Of a DNA stretch of 64,000 nt, positions 1 to 12,232 are shown piece by piece (position 1 is the first letter of the stretch; every line of letters begins with the position of its first letter). Made by a program: the position numbers and the translations under genes. Where the stretch lies: NCBI GenBank assembly GCA_023525715.1, contig CM042013.1, positions 82,147,994 to 82,211,993 on the forward strand. Reading direction: 5' to 3'. Under the pieces are notes generated by a model. That model ran no database searches, was not told where the DNA came from, and saw nothing but the letters and a program-made list of their open reading frames with translations. This DNA comes from Cichorium intybus. Taxonomy: Eukaryota; Streptophyta; Magnoliopsida; Asterales; Asteraceae.

Positions 1-339
1 CCCTTCACAACCATTCAGGATTTGAATGTGTGTATTCCTATCCATATTGTTTTTTTGAAGATCCGATTACTCCCACTGGTTTTAGGCTAGGTGTAAGATC
101 AATCAAATTAAAACATGGACTGAGTCTCGCTTCCTATATCCTCTTTTATTTAGTAGCACTTGGGCTCACCATTGCTTCCATGTCGTTAGATAACTCATCC
201 TTACCAACCAATGTTTTACCACTAATCAGTCTGTCACTTTTAGTAATATGAAACCATAATACTCATAAGAGTGGCTAACTCTACTGGACTTGCAAAAAGG
301 TGCAGGTATGTCAAGTTCTCTTTAACAAGAGTCTTATCC
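1..339. other. Unrecognised stretch at the window edge
   Basis: This should be Copia-1 sequence downstream of the integrase, but I could not match it to RT or any other Copia domain in any frame. The open frame at 30-251 on the plus strand has no recognisable motif. Confidence 0.3.
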
Positions 340-1260
340 TCTAGTTTAAATGCTAGTGCTAACTAAAGGTTCTTTACTGGTTGACTCTTGAATCTTTTCA
401 AGATCAATCTTAGTCCCACTGGCTTTCTTGGATATGCGCTCTTTCCCATGAAAGACTCTCATTTGAGTCATAAACACTTTGTTCTCAAAAGGCTTGAAAA
501 ACATGTATCCAAAGAACTTGTAGGGTAAACCAATGAAACGACACTTCTCTGATCTGGTTTCAAGCTTGTCATGAGCTTGGTGACGAAAGAAGACTTCATA
601 ACCCCATATTTTCTCATGTCCTAGTGAGGGACGAACCCCACTCCACATTTCAGATGGTGTCTTTGTAACCTACTTAGTTGATACGAGGTTTAAGATGTGG
701 TTTTTGTTTCCCTTTGGAACTAATTGGAAGTGTAGCTCGATACATCATAGATCAAACCATTTCAAACAGTGTTAGATTTCTCTTTTCAGACACACTACAA
801 TACTACAGTGTTCTGAGAGGAGATAACTATGAAATTGTTTCACAGTTCCCAAGATGTTCATAGAATTCAAAACTTAGATATTCTAGCCTAGTTGATTTTC
901 TACTTCGTTTCGAAACTCTTTCAACACTTCAAAGCTTCTATCTAATGTTTATTCAAATAAACATATCCATATTTACTGAAATCATTAGTAAATATAAAGA
1001 AGTGTCGCTCATCATGTTTAGTGGCGGATTTGAACAGTCCACAAACATCTGTATGGATAAGGTCTAACAAATCCTTGCCTCTTTCAGAGTTTCATGTGAA
1101 TGGCGTTCTTATCATTTTCCAAGCAAGCCAGATTCGCATACATCATCTAACTTTAAGTCAAATGATTCCAAGATCCTGTCCAGTTGGAGCTTGGTGATGC
1201 AATTCTTGTTTATACGGACAAGGTGACAATGCCAAAAACATTATTTATCCAACACACTTT
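340..1260 (-). pseudogene. Copia-1 integrase (broken)
   Basis: Translating the minus strand with frame changes gives a Copia integrase in the right order: a GAG-pre-integrase tail, then a block resembling the family motif LLGLIHTDVCGPF with the first catalytic Asp (about 1030-1090), then an FKEFRNEVENQLG-like helix (about 895-950), then the C-terminal block KIWGYEVFFRHQAHDK (346-648, the only long open part). Many stops lie between 650 and 1250. The enzyme would insert the cDNA into chromosomes; this copy cannot. Confidence 0.8.
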
Positions 1261-1439
1261 TGGATTAATCAATATTTAAGATAATATTATTACTACTATT
1301 TAAGCAAACAACACATTCATATAAGCCATTGTAAGGATAAATTTTAAAATAAAAAAACCATGTTTATAAGGAAAAATCATCATTTTTATTATCAAAAGAA
1401 AATACAAAATACCATCAAAAGAATGCATAATATGAAACA

Positions 1440-2330
1440 ATGTCTTGTGCCAACTCTGGCGAGTAGAAAAAACTAATAATCTAACTAAACACTACTAATG
1501 ATCATGAGCTCATAATCCTTGATCCTTGTAACAGCAGCACCACTTCTGTATCGCATGATCAGATTAAGCTCCTATGCTTCAACTTCTTACTTTCACTTAG
1601 TCCTTGCATACACCGCAGATGTGAGTAACACATCCTGTATCAAGGATTAAAGAATGATAAGTTGACATACTATAGATTTCATATATACCCGAGGTGTCAA
1701 ACTCCTTGACCTTGGTCTTCTCCAAATCCTTCAGGTATGTTGGGCAACTACGTTTCCAATGTCCCTTTAGCTGGCAGTAAAAACATATGGCCTCATTTAG
1801 GTTACTGGTGGGTGCTATATCGGAATGATCCTTTCTCTTAAAGCCTTAGTTAGACTGTCCAACCTTAGCCCTTCCCTTTCCTTTGAGATGAGAAACTTTC
1901 TTCTTCTTAGCATTACCATGATGACTGGCCAAGACAGGATTGGTGGAATTTGAGCCACGGGATTGCTTCAAACTAACATTGGCAGTTTTCAGCATACTGT
2001 GCATCTCCATCAAGGTCATGTCCAGATGATTCTTGTCATAGTTTATAATGAACTCATGATATAAACCAGGAAGTAAGTTAAGCATCACATCCGTGGCTAA
2101 CTACTTTGGAAAATGGACACCAAGATCATCTAATCTGTCTATGTACGATTTCATCTTATGAACATGCGTACAGACATGCATTGCTTCTTTAAGTTTATAT
2201 AACCTAAGGGATTTAACGATCTCAAATCGTTCCCGCCTTTCTTATGTCCCGACACTCTTGAAACAATTCTCGAGTTCAGAAGACATGTTAGAAAATGTCA
2301 GGCTATTGATCTCACTAGATCGGGATTGCA
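1440..2330 (-). pseudogene. Copia-1 gag and protease remnant
   Basis: Minus-strand gag of the UBN2 type. The stretch 1846-2088 is open and contains LPGLYHEFIINYDKN, a good match to the Copia gag core, with a basic linker (HHGNAKKKKVSHLKGKGR). After one stop comes a zinc knuckle of CX2CX4HX4C form, CFYCQLKGHWKRSC (about 1750-1800), which would bind RNA. Upstream helices of gag are readable to about 2300. Downstream, about 1560-1640, a degraded protease resembles the Copia motif with DTGC and THIC. Gag would form the cytoplasmic particle. Confidence 0.75.
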
Positions 2331-2933
2331 GTGTAGGAGGAGGAGGAGGAAGGTTTGTGTTTGATTTGAAACAGACATCTATAAGACAATATTTAGTTAG
2401 TTTGAATTAATCCTTTAAATAATTACCCAATATATTATTTAACAATGCTAGGATCCAAAATATTCCATTTATGATGTGAAGAGGGATGTCGTAATCACAC
2501 CATAATGGTCATTAAGGTAGGTAAAACTCTTTACCAATTTCAATCACTATAAAATTCCTAGATCTTTGAGATTCATTGACTAATGTCAATGGCATGTTAA
2601 GATTGGTTATGCTCATCTCTTATCCATGATAGGGATGTCGTGGATCATGGATCAGATGGTGAATTAATCATGCAAAACCCGCATGATGCCCAACTCAAGA
2701 TACGCTTGAGAATCACGAGTGCCACATAACCCTCAGCTATAACCCTAACTGACATGCCGGTTAACCACATAGCTCCGTCAGCAGATTATTAAGAGAATGT
2801 GCGTTTCTCATGGGTAGCATAAATTCACATTTTATTTTAATTAAAAGGGGCATTTTTTAATATTTTAAGTTAATACTTTTTAACTTTGAAAATTGCCCTA
2901 TCAAACCCTTTCGATAACTCCACTTGGAAGGAT

Positions 2934-3888
<955 letters not shown>

Positions 3889-3976
<88 letters not shown>
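3889..3976. repeat. (TA)n microsatellite
   Basis: Pure TA tract on the right flank of the TIR element at 3598-3888. Confidence 0.97.
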
Positions 3977-3977
<1 letters not shown>

Positions 3978-4468
3978 CTCTAATATATATAAATGAATTT
4001 TAAAGAATTTAAAATTGATAATTATCTTTTAATTCAATTAACACACTTGTTAATAATTAAATAAATGTAACTTAAATTAAACATGTTGCAGTTTACGCAA
4101 TAAGGCAAACTAGGAAACTAAGCAACTTAGAAAACTTGCAAGGCAAGCAAGGGTTTGTAACGCTAGCTGCGAAGGCCTAAGAACCCTTCCTAAACCCTTC
4201 AAAATTTCGAAAATATAGTTTCTAGTATCCTAAACCAGGAAACGTTCGTAACATGCAATTCTAGGAATCAATCTAGCATAAAGCCTATGATTTTCAAAAA
4301 ACAGCATGCAAGTTCATCTAAGTTTCTTTCATTAATCCTAAACAGAAAATCATATCATGTAAATTCAAAACATATTCTATCATCATCCTAGAATTTTCAA
4401 AAAAAATCATCAAGCATGCAGACACAATTTAGCAATTCAGATCAAAAGTGCACATAACATATGAACAG

Positions 4469-4480
4469 TTGCTCTGATAC
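4469..4480 (-). other. Primer-binding site of Copia-1
   Basis: On the minus strand this reads GTATCAGAGCAAC, the usual Copia site complementary to the 3' end of initiator tRNA-Met. It lies three bases inside the 5' LTR, which fixes the element's orientation. Confidence 0.8.
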
Positions 4481-4483
4481 AAC

Positions 4484-5194
4484 TGTTGGTATTTGATCAT
4501 AATAACAATAACTGTTTGTGCGGCGGAAGATTTAACAAGATCAAATCACACAAATATCCATGAACATAGTCTAGGATCATGCAGTTCATAACAATTATTG
4601 TAACTTAGAACATGAAGAGAATGTACCTCAATGGATCTCCTTCCTTGATTTCTGGTTGAAAGCACCTTGTATTGGATAAACATGATCCAAAGTAGAATCC
4701 CTCTGATGATTCACACCCAGGAACTCTAGAAAACCAGCCAGACATAACTTCCACTTAGGAAGGAGGAAAATTTTCAAAACCCTAGAGAGGGATTGAGATT
4801 TTGCCAAAAGGAGGAGGAGAATGGCTGCTCAAGTATGAGGCAAGGGATGCCTTAGGGTTTGATCCCAAGGCCTCTATTTATATTAGAGGGCTCCTAGGGT
4901 TTTACACTTAAGGAGCCTCCATACACTTAGGCGCCTGGACTTGTTTCCATTAATTAAACACTTTAATTAATTACAATCCAATCCCTTGTCATTTATTTCT
5001 CCAAATTAACTTGTTAAATAATTGCCAATTAATTTCTAATTACTTCATCATATCCTTGATAAATTAATAAACTAATTTCTCATTTTCGTTTTCTGTCACT
5101 ATTTGTTTTTCTAAGTCATGAGGGCGACCCAAAAGGACCCTGCTATTATTAGAAATATTACCTACATTTATGACATTGTACACTATTTCCAACA
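4484..5194 (-). repeat. 5' LTR of Copia-1 (711 bp)
   Basis: Bounded by TGTTGG at 4484 and CCAACA at 5194, the TG...CA ends typical of LTRs, and abutting a primer site on its left. The partner LTR lies outside the window, so the boundaries rest on the terminal inverted repeat and the primer site alone. Confidence 0.8.
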
Positions 5195-5694
5195 GGAAGC
5201 AGTCTAAAACGTACCAGATACGGGAAGTTTGAGCATCATGGCAAATTGGGTTTTTGACACCATGATCTTTTTGATGTTAAAGGATGGAAGTTCGAGATTA
5301 GAGGTCGGTGTAGCGTTCTCGGTGTTGATTCTTGTTGAGTTATGAGCACGATTCACCCATACACGTGGAACTTTAGGGTTAAACATGAGAGCATGCCCAA
5401 TAAGACAGTGTTGTAAACATATTATGATCATGACAGATTAGACAAATAAGCTTTCAGATCCAGATTTGCAATGAAGTTAGCCGACCGAGGCTTCAAGTTT
5501 GGAATAGATTCAGCCTCATCACGTGCAAAAGAAAGAGCATCTTGTGAGACATTTTGAACAGTTGTGTTAAGTCCAATTTTCTTGTGTCGAAGTGCTGGTC
5601 TTTATTGGGAACCAAAGTCTTTTTTCTCCCCGAAGTCAATCCTATATCTGAAGTGGTGGTCCCTCGAAGTTATTCCAACTGTCTAACAGCCTGG
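5195..5694. other. Unassigned flanking sequence
   Basis: Sequence between the Copia-1 LTR and the presumed Copia-H LTR. The minus frame 5204-5431 has no motif I know. Nothing else is visible. Confidence 0.4.
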
Positions 5695-6004
5695 TGTTGT
5701 CTATCCTGCACGAGGGTATATGCATAGATTAGCTTTTATAGGTGATTATTACACGTGTATGCTTGTGATTTGTAATAATGATTCCCTTATTCATGTATAA
5801 ATTAGGGTTTGATACGCTTTTCAATTACTCTTCATGCGTTGCTCGTTATTATTCTAGTAATTCAGAGAACGATCTATTGTATAAATGTTGATTAATCCAA
5901 GCATTGGACACCGTTTCTATTCAATGTTTATTCATATATTTTTTTGAATCTTTGTTATTCCTTCCATTGAATCAGTTGAATCCATATCAAGTGGTATCAT
6001 AGCG
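5695..6004 (+). repeat. Copia-H LTR end and primer-binding site
   Basis: The LTR probably ends at CATATCA (5989), followed by GTGGTATCATAGCGGG, a Copia initiator-tRNA-Met primer site (about 5991-6004) with one change from the usual form. A TG at 5695 could be the LTR start, giving about 295 bp, but no partner LTR exists in the window, so the left boundary is a guess. Confidence 0.5.
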
Positions 6005-6125
6005 GGGTTGCAGTTCTTATTGAATTGAGGATTTCGATCTGTTTTTCAGTTCTGAGATCTGAATTCAGCTTATTGAAATTCGTTTCTCAATCAATTCTTG
6101 TATTTGATTCCCTCACTTTGATTCA

Positions 6126-6275
6126 ATGGCGAGTTTTAACAACAACACATTGATGTTGAATTACACAAATCTGTTAGGTTTTGTAACCAAGGCTCCTATG
6201 CTGATTCCAGAAGACTATGATTGATGGACTGATAGTATGGAAGATTGTCTTACCGTAATCGATAAAGATCTATGG
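6126..6275 (+). pseudogene. Copia-H gag, N-terminal part
   Basis: Starts ATGGCGAGTTTTAAC and reads MASFNNNTLMLNY, continuing to PMLIPEDYD, a stop, then WTDSMEDCLTVIDKDLW, the classic Copia gag opening in which a conserved Trp precedes the first helix. The in-frame TGA falls where a Trp is normal. The frame is cut at 6275 by the Gypsy-like insertion and resumes at 21382. Confidence 0.75.
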
Positions 6276-6829
6276 TGTGACAACCTAAATTTTTAATATA
6301 TGAAATAAGCATTTTAAGCTAAGTATATTGATACAAAGGGGTTTGATGTCTGAATGAGTATAAATGGATACGAAAGGGCAAAAGTGAAAATATTAATTGT
6401 AAATCTTTAAAATTAATAACTAAAAATCTATAAGAAATTGGGAAAAAGTCATCAAGGAGACTTTTGTAGATTTTGATGTGATAATAATATAGGAAAAAGA
6501 TTTGAGTAGTTTGGAGTTATAGCGAAGAAGTTATAAAGGTGTAAAGTTAGCCAAAAAGTGATAAAAATGACCAAAGGGTCATGTTTGAGGGTCTATAACG
6601 TAAAATTTATTTAGATTCAGCCTCAAGTCAGTAAGGAATAAATGTTAAGCTCATTCTTTCCTTTATAATGATATAAAGTTTGCAAAGATCGGGTTTGCTA
6701 TGGAGAAATTATGCTAGAGCAAAGTTTGACAAAAATCATAAAGTAAATGTAAAAAAATTCACTAAGGCATTAAGTGGAGGGTATTTTGGTCTTTTGTTAT
6801 TTTCTTTTTGACTAGTCAATATCTGGAAC

Positions 6830-7330
6830 CTTCTTCCCCGTTTCTTGGTTTTTGCTGTGCGTACTCGTCCAAAAAGAAAGAGAAATCGAGTAGAGGAAAG
6901 AAACCCACACACAGACTGATTTCGTGTGAGTGTGTGTGCGTAATCTGATTACGAGAAAGAGAGTGAGAGCAGCGGGAAAGAAGAGCAACGAGAGGGAGAT
7001 AGAGACTCGATAGAGGGCTGAAGGGGGTCGGAGGAACAGCCTCCTGCTGCTGTTGCGAACTTCTCACCCGAAAAAGAAGACAGCGGCGAAAGCAGCCGCT
7101 GCCGGCGGCGGTAGAAGCAGGGTGCGACGGCGGAGGGTAGGTGGTGGTCGGATTTAGTTGCTTGAGGACCAATCTAGGTTGAAACTGCCATAAGTCCTCC
7201 GATTTTTGCTACTGTGGACAGAATTTTGAAGGTAATCTTTTGGAGCCCTAATTTTATTCCTAAGATCGGTAGTTCCTCTAATTCATGTGAGATTGGAACC
7301 TGATTTCTTGATGTATTTCAGATTATGATT
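6830..7330 (+). promoter_or_regulatory. GA-rich leader-like segment with a possible intron in the Gypsy LTR
   Basis: The plus strand is purine-rich with GAGAGAGTGAGAG runs followed by GGCGGCGG, like a plant 5' UTR. A splice-donor-like AAGGTAATC lies near 7229 and an acceptor-like TATTTCAG near 7320. The same segment is in the 3' LTR (18830-19330). Transcription from here is inference. The antisense 118-residue open frame over it (6816-7172) is not considered a gene. Confidence 0.35.
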
Positions 7331-7508
7331 CAAAAACACCAAAGAAACCTTGTTGGTATGAATTTTTATTGAAAATTTGAAGTTATTATTCCACTAGTCT
7401 TCTTGGTGAAGAAGATGATGAATAGTAGCGATAAATTTTTCTGATTTGATCAAATTAGCACATAAAATGAAATTATAGCATGATCTTTTGATATTTGGTA
7501 TATGTTAG

Positions 7509-8930
7509 TGTTGAAAAATTTATTTTTGTATGTGACCATCACTGAAATAAGATGAACTGTTTTTATCTAACAAATATTATCAGTTTATCTCAGGTTGTGT
7601 GAATTCGAGATCAAAAACAAGAATGAATCAAGACCCAAGAAACCTTGAGAAAACAACCAAACCTAAGGAAGTGATGCTACGAACCAAAGAGCAAAATACA
7701 AAAATGTCACCGTGCTACAGCACTCGCGACGCGACGACCCCCTTGGTCGCGACGCGAAGCCTTCAACGCGAGACAGAAAACATGGTCGCGACGTGAAGAA
7801 AAACAAAACACAGAAGTCCAGATTGCTACAGCAATCGCGACGCGACGGCTCTCCTGGTCGCGACGCGAAGACCCAAACGCGACATCACCAACTTTTCAAT
7901 CGCGAGGCTAACAACACAACGCACTAACCAGTGGCCGAACAAAAGCAACACGACACACGCACCCTCGCGACGCGACGGAAGGCCTGGTCGCGACGCGAAG
8001 GCTGTATTTCAGCAACTATAAATAAGAAGCTCACCTCTTGCCATTCTTGTGCAGAAAAAAAACCTTACACCACACCATACCCATTCAAGCACCAATACAT
8101 CAAGATTACCCCACGTCCAAAGAGCAAAAAACCTGCCAAAACTCTCTAGAAAACTCTTTTCAACCAAAGAAAATCCACGTCCAAACAAACACCAAACAAA
8201 ACCGCTACACCCATACTCTACCCGACACCAAACAAAACCTCTACCCGACACCAAACTTCAAACCTCTAAACAACCTCAACCCGAATACCAAACTACAAAA
8301 CCTACACACCCTCTACCAAATACATACACCACGAAAACTAAACCACAAAAAAACCCCGTGCATCTCAATTAAACCAACACCAAAAACCCATTTCACCAAA
8401 CACCAAAAACTACCAAACCTCATCCTACCGTAAAGAACAAGAATCGACGCTTCAAAGAAAACACCATCTTCCTCAGCTATCGATAAGTTCTTTTGAAATT
8501 ATCTGTGTCGTTATTGATTTATTTAAACTGTTATAAATCAACTGTACCAAATATCCAATACATCCGAATTGAACCGTGACAACGAAAACATATGTGGACT
8601 GTATTTAACCGAGACATCTAACTTCTAACTTCTAACTTCTAACCTTTTATTTATTGTAAAAACACTTTATCGTTGATAATGGCGTTTATTACATCTAACC
8701 TCTAACTTCTAACATTTACTTTATTTACCGCTTTCTGTCCATTTAAATACTGTCTAGATTAAATTTACCGCTTTATTTTATTTATTTACAGCTTTCAGTA
8801 ACTTAGTTTTAGTTTATATTTATTCCGCAACTCTTATTTATTCCGCATATTATAGACAAAATACATATCTGTCACACAGTAACCGGCTTAAAAACCTTAT
8901 TCGTGGAGATCGTTTATCGTATTTTCAACA
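7509..8930 (+). repeat. 5' LTR of the SIRE-type Copia
   Basis: TG...CA ends, 1,422 bp, followed at once by the primer site TTGGTATCAGAGC (8932-8944). The probable U3 part carries three pairs of CpG-rich words and a TATA box. Downstream (8040-8430) is strongly C- and A-rich with low G, typical of an untranslated leader. Long open frames there are compositional accidents and are duplicated in the other LTR. Confidence 0.93.
7722..8024 (+). promoter_or_regulatory. LTR promoter: CpG-word cluster and TATA box
   Basis: Words TCGCGACGCGA or GTCGCGACGCGAAG occur in pairs at about 7725-7765, 7828-7870 and 7964-8000, in a region otherwise poor in CpG. A TATA box CTATAAATA follows at 8016-8024, so transcription probably starts near 8050. 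The same array is at 12446-12748 in the 3' LTR. Confidence 0.6.
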
Positions 8931-8931
8931 A

Positions 8932-8944
8932 TTGGTATCAGAGC
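8932..8944 (+). other. Primer-binding site of the SIRE-type Copia
   Basis: TTGGTATCAGAGC, complementary to the 3' end of initiator tRNA-Met, one base after the 5' LTR. Confidence 0.9.
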
Positions 8945-9129
8945 TCGTGTGATTTAGTCTGAAATTTTTGTCGAAAACTTTATTTGTGTAGCGTTTTTAT
9001 AACCAACCAATAAGTTTTCCTTAAAAATTTCATTTTAATATCACTTGTTCAAAATCCTTTCAAAAAAAAAAATTAAAAAAAAAAAATTAAAATCTTAAAA
9101 TTTTCAAAAAAAAAAAAAACAACCCAAAA

Positions 9130-10179
9130 ATGTCTTCCACAACCTACTCAAGAGCTCCATATGTCATCGATCAGGTATGGCCTATGATCTCAGAAATCGG
9201 TCTTTTAAAAACACCATTTGAGTCCCACATGACTAAGATTGAGAACAGTTTGAAAGCTGATCTCAAACTATATCATGACACAATAGTCAAATCTGATATC
9301 TACAAATCTGAATTACAAACCTTGCAACTTAGATTTGGAGAATCAACAATGACTAAAGACAAACTTGAAAGAGACGTCGAACGAAAATCAGAATAATATA
9401 ATCATGTCTTAGATCAATTAAATGAAGCTCTAAAACAAAAAAGGGACTTAGAAATAAAAAATCAATCTGTTTTTCCATCTGAAATAAAAGATGCCTTAGA
9501 AATAGAAGTCCTTCAGTTAAAACTAAAAATTCAAGATTTAACTAACAAAAACACTAGTTTGATTCTAAAACTAGATGATTCTTCAAAACAAATCAAACTT
9601 CTTGAATCCGAGAATCAAAGATTTCAAGAAAAACTGGATTCTATCAATCTTGCTAGAAAGCTAAGTGATGATATTTTCATCAAAGCAACATCCTTAGGAT
9701 CTGGCAAAATCGATACGAATTACAAACCTGGATTAGGAAGAGAATCCTTCGAAATCGAACGAGCCAAACAAGAAACCAGGACAAACAGTGAAAACTCTGA
9801 ATCAACTCTAACAGATCTATCCACATATGTTAATGAGGAAAATTCAGACGACGAAACAGTTATCAACTGTAACCCAGATGATACTGATTTCTGTGTTTCC
9901 AAAAGATCTTTCACTAATAGGTCTTCAACCCACCAATTCCAAATTACCAACCAAAACTCCAAACTTAAAGACTTTTTGAATAGAGCAAACTCCTTTTACA
10001 AGAAAGGCAGTACCTCTAAACAAATTGCTCTTCAAAAGGAACAAGGCAAACCCAAAGTTTTCAAACAAACCCAAAAGAAACCTTTGAAACCAGCCTCCTT
10101 GCCACAAAAACAAAAAAAAAATTCAAAACCATCCTCATCCCAAAAACAAAGAAAGGTTATCAGACAAGTCATTACATAA
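9130..10179 (+). pseudogene. SIRE-type gag with one in-frame stop
   Basis: One frame from ATG at 9130 to TAA at 10177, interrupted only by TAA at 9394. The first 88 codons begin MSSTTYSRAPYVIDQVWPM. The rest is rich in Leu, Glu and Lys heptads (coiled coil, about codons 90-190), then acidic (near TDLSTYVNEENSDDE), then very Lys/Gln-rich. Position between primer site and protease, with coiled coil and basic tail, fits a Copia gag or its remnant. I see no UBN2 core or zinc knuckle, so internal deletion is likely. A relative from position 10340 reads MVWVPK, a short motif usual just before protease in SIRE-type elements. Confidence 0.65.
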
Positions 10180-10383
10180 AGGATACCTTTCACACAATCA
10201 GAAATCTTTCCAAATGACAGGTTTTCAAAAACAAATCTTAAATTGGGAAAATCTGATAAGTCAAATCAAGCCTCAACCACTTCGTCCAATTAACAGAAAC
10301 CATAATGATTTCAAATCACCGAAAACCATTAACAAATCAGGACTCATCATGGTTTGGGTACCTAAACTTTCTGTCTAATTGCA

Positions 10384-10500
10384 GGCACTTCGTGCTGGAG
10401 AGCCCAAGGATGATACATGGTATATCGATAGTGGCTGCTCCAAGCATATGACAGGAAACCAGAGCTTTCTACGAGACCTCAAACCTACACTACCAAAACG
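10384..10500 (+). pseudogene. SIRE-type Copia protease, start only
   Basis: Reads WYIDSGCSKHMTGN with the aspartic protease Asp-Ser-Gly triad (about 10422-10461). The similarity ends near 10500 and nothing of integrase or RT follows, so the rest of pol was deleted. A stop (TAA, about 10375) lies between MVWVPK and this block. Confidence 0.8.
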
Positions 10501-12232
10501 ATGCAGAAACTTCATAATCAAACCAAAATGATGCGGATCCAGTCAAGAGGGAACCACCAACACTAAATTCCTCTTTAAACACACCCAATCCACCTATCCA
10601 AAATGATCCCAATGCATCATTTATGGGGGAACCACCAAAACCAGAACCCTCCTAAAACACCCCAATACACCTGTCCAAATGATCCCAATGCATCATTTAT
10701 GGGGGAACTCTCGTTACCCCTTTCTCACCCCCAAACCAAAATTTACCAAAAACATTCAAATAACCAAATTTTTCAAAAAAACATCCACATATTCTAAAAT
10801 CACAAAAAAATTGAATAAAGTTTTATCCTTTTAAAAGTTTTTATAAAACCATGTGATTAACATCTTCTTGACTAAATTTTCAGATACTTATGCTCGATGA
10901 ATGTTCTCAGTTATATTGATTCTTAATTTAAGAGAAGGTTCAAATCTCAAAATTTTCGTTATGAACATTCTCCTATTCCCTTTGAATTTATTTCAATTAT
11001 AACGATTTTATCTATTAAGGGACATAAGATCAGGAGATTCAGATGAAAACCAAACCCATGTGAGAATTTGTGCCTCGTCTTCAACTGCTAAGTGAAATTC
11101 ATTTATGTGAGCAAAGGTGTTTTCATTATGACTTATAGGATTTATACTCTTATACCGTGATGCTAGTCTCATTTTTGCTTAGATATCAAAATGACCAGGG
11201 ACGATACAATCATTTTCTTATATAATAGACAAACTGTCTTTTATATCACCTATCCCTATCCTCAATCAAGCCACATCAAGAAAAGATTTATCATCTTGCA
11301 TAGCAAGTCTGACAATTGAAGAAACGACAAAGTCATATCCAAGAAAACTAGAAGAAAACTCAAAATCTCAAAACGCAAAGTCATATCCAACAAATGATGT
11401 CAACAAATCACAATTGGTTACCACATCAGATATCTTTTATACAATGTGTATTCACACAAATCAAGAAAAGATAAAGACAAAGGTGAACACTTCACCAAAG
11501 AAAAGGAAGATTTCCAACAACAATCCATCAAGACATACATCTCTCAAAATTTTCCAAACAAACGAATTCTCAAAAGCTTTATCAAATATGGCTGTCAAAA
11601 CCGAAGACTTACCGGGATACTGTAGCCTTCATAATTGAATATTCTTAGATGCAAACTGCACTATGAAAATTTCTAAACCCCTCTACATGTATTTCCCGAC
11701 GGAGAGAGAGTGAACATCAATGGCATGAATGAAGAAACCCTATGAGTAATGCCGAAACCAGTCTTATGTGATTGATTATCTAATATGAAAACCAAGTGAC
11801 TAAAGTATATAGGTATAAATCCACATTAAGCATAAGTCAACACCTTCAAACTGAGAGATATCACTTATCTTTAGTGATTATACACCAGTTCTGCATCCAG
11901 AACAAACAAACACCTCAGTCAAGTGTGAGCTATACCTATGAGCGTTCATCTGAATCGACCTATTAAGATCACTTGTCGTCTTTATAAATGCTATAAAATC
12001 TTAAGGGATATTATGAAAGTACATATACAAAAACCCTTTGATTATTGAACATGAAACCTTGATTCAGAAACAAATATTCTTGACAAACATTTTTCAAAAC
12101 ATAAGTAAAATCTAGTCACACTTTTTCAAAACAAGTGATATGGTTTTATAAATGTTTTATCCAAATTTCAAGAATTTTCAACCTTACCTTTTAATCTGTT
12201 CTTATTTTAGTAATGATCACAGAGGGGGAAAT
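10501..12232 (+). other. 3' interior of the SIRE-type Copia, with polypurine tract
   Basis: No pol domain is readable. Two near copies of a ~75-bp unit containing CCCAATGCATCATTTATGGG lie at about 10600-10710. The rest is A/C-rich. The polypurine tract AGAGGGGGAAAT sits at 12221-12232 immediately before the 3' LTR. Confidence 0.7.

Noticed and set aside
6816..7172. 118-codon minus-strand frame, also at 18815-19171
   Set aside because: Antisense to a GA-rich LTR segment. Composition explains the open frame, and its presence in both LTRs only reflects LTR duplication.
7722..8000. GC-rich islands as signs of foreign or bacterial DNA
   Set aside because: They lie inside plant LTRs at fixed places relative to TATA boxes and recur in many elements.
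8038..8433. 131-codon plus frame in the Copia LTR and its overlapping frames, also at 12762-13097
   Set aside because: C/A-rich untranslated leader low in G and poor in stops. Several frames are open at once with no motif.
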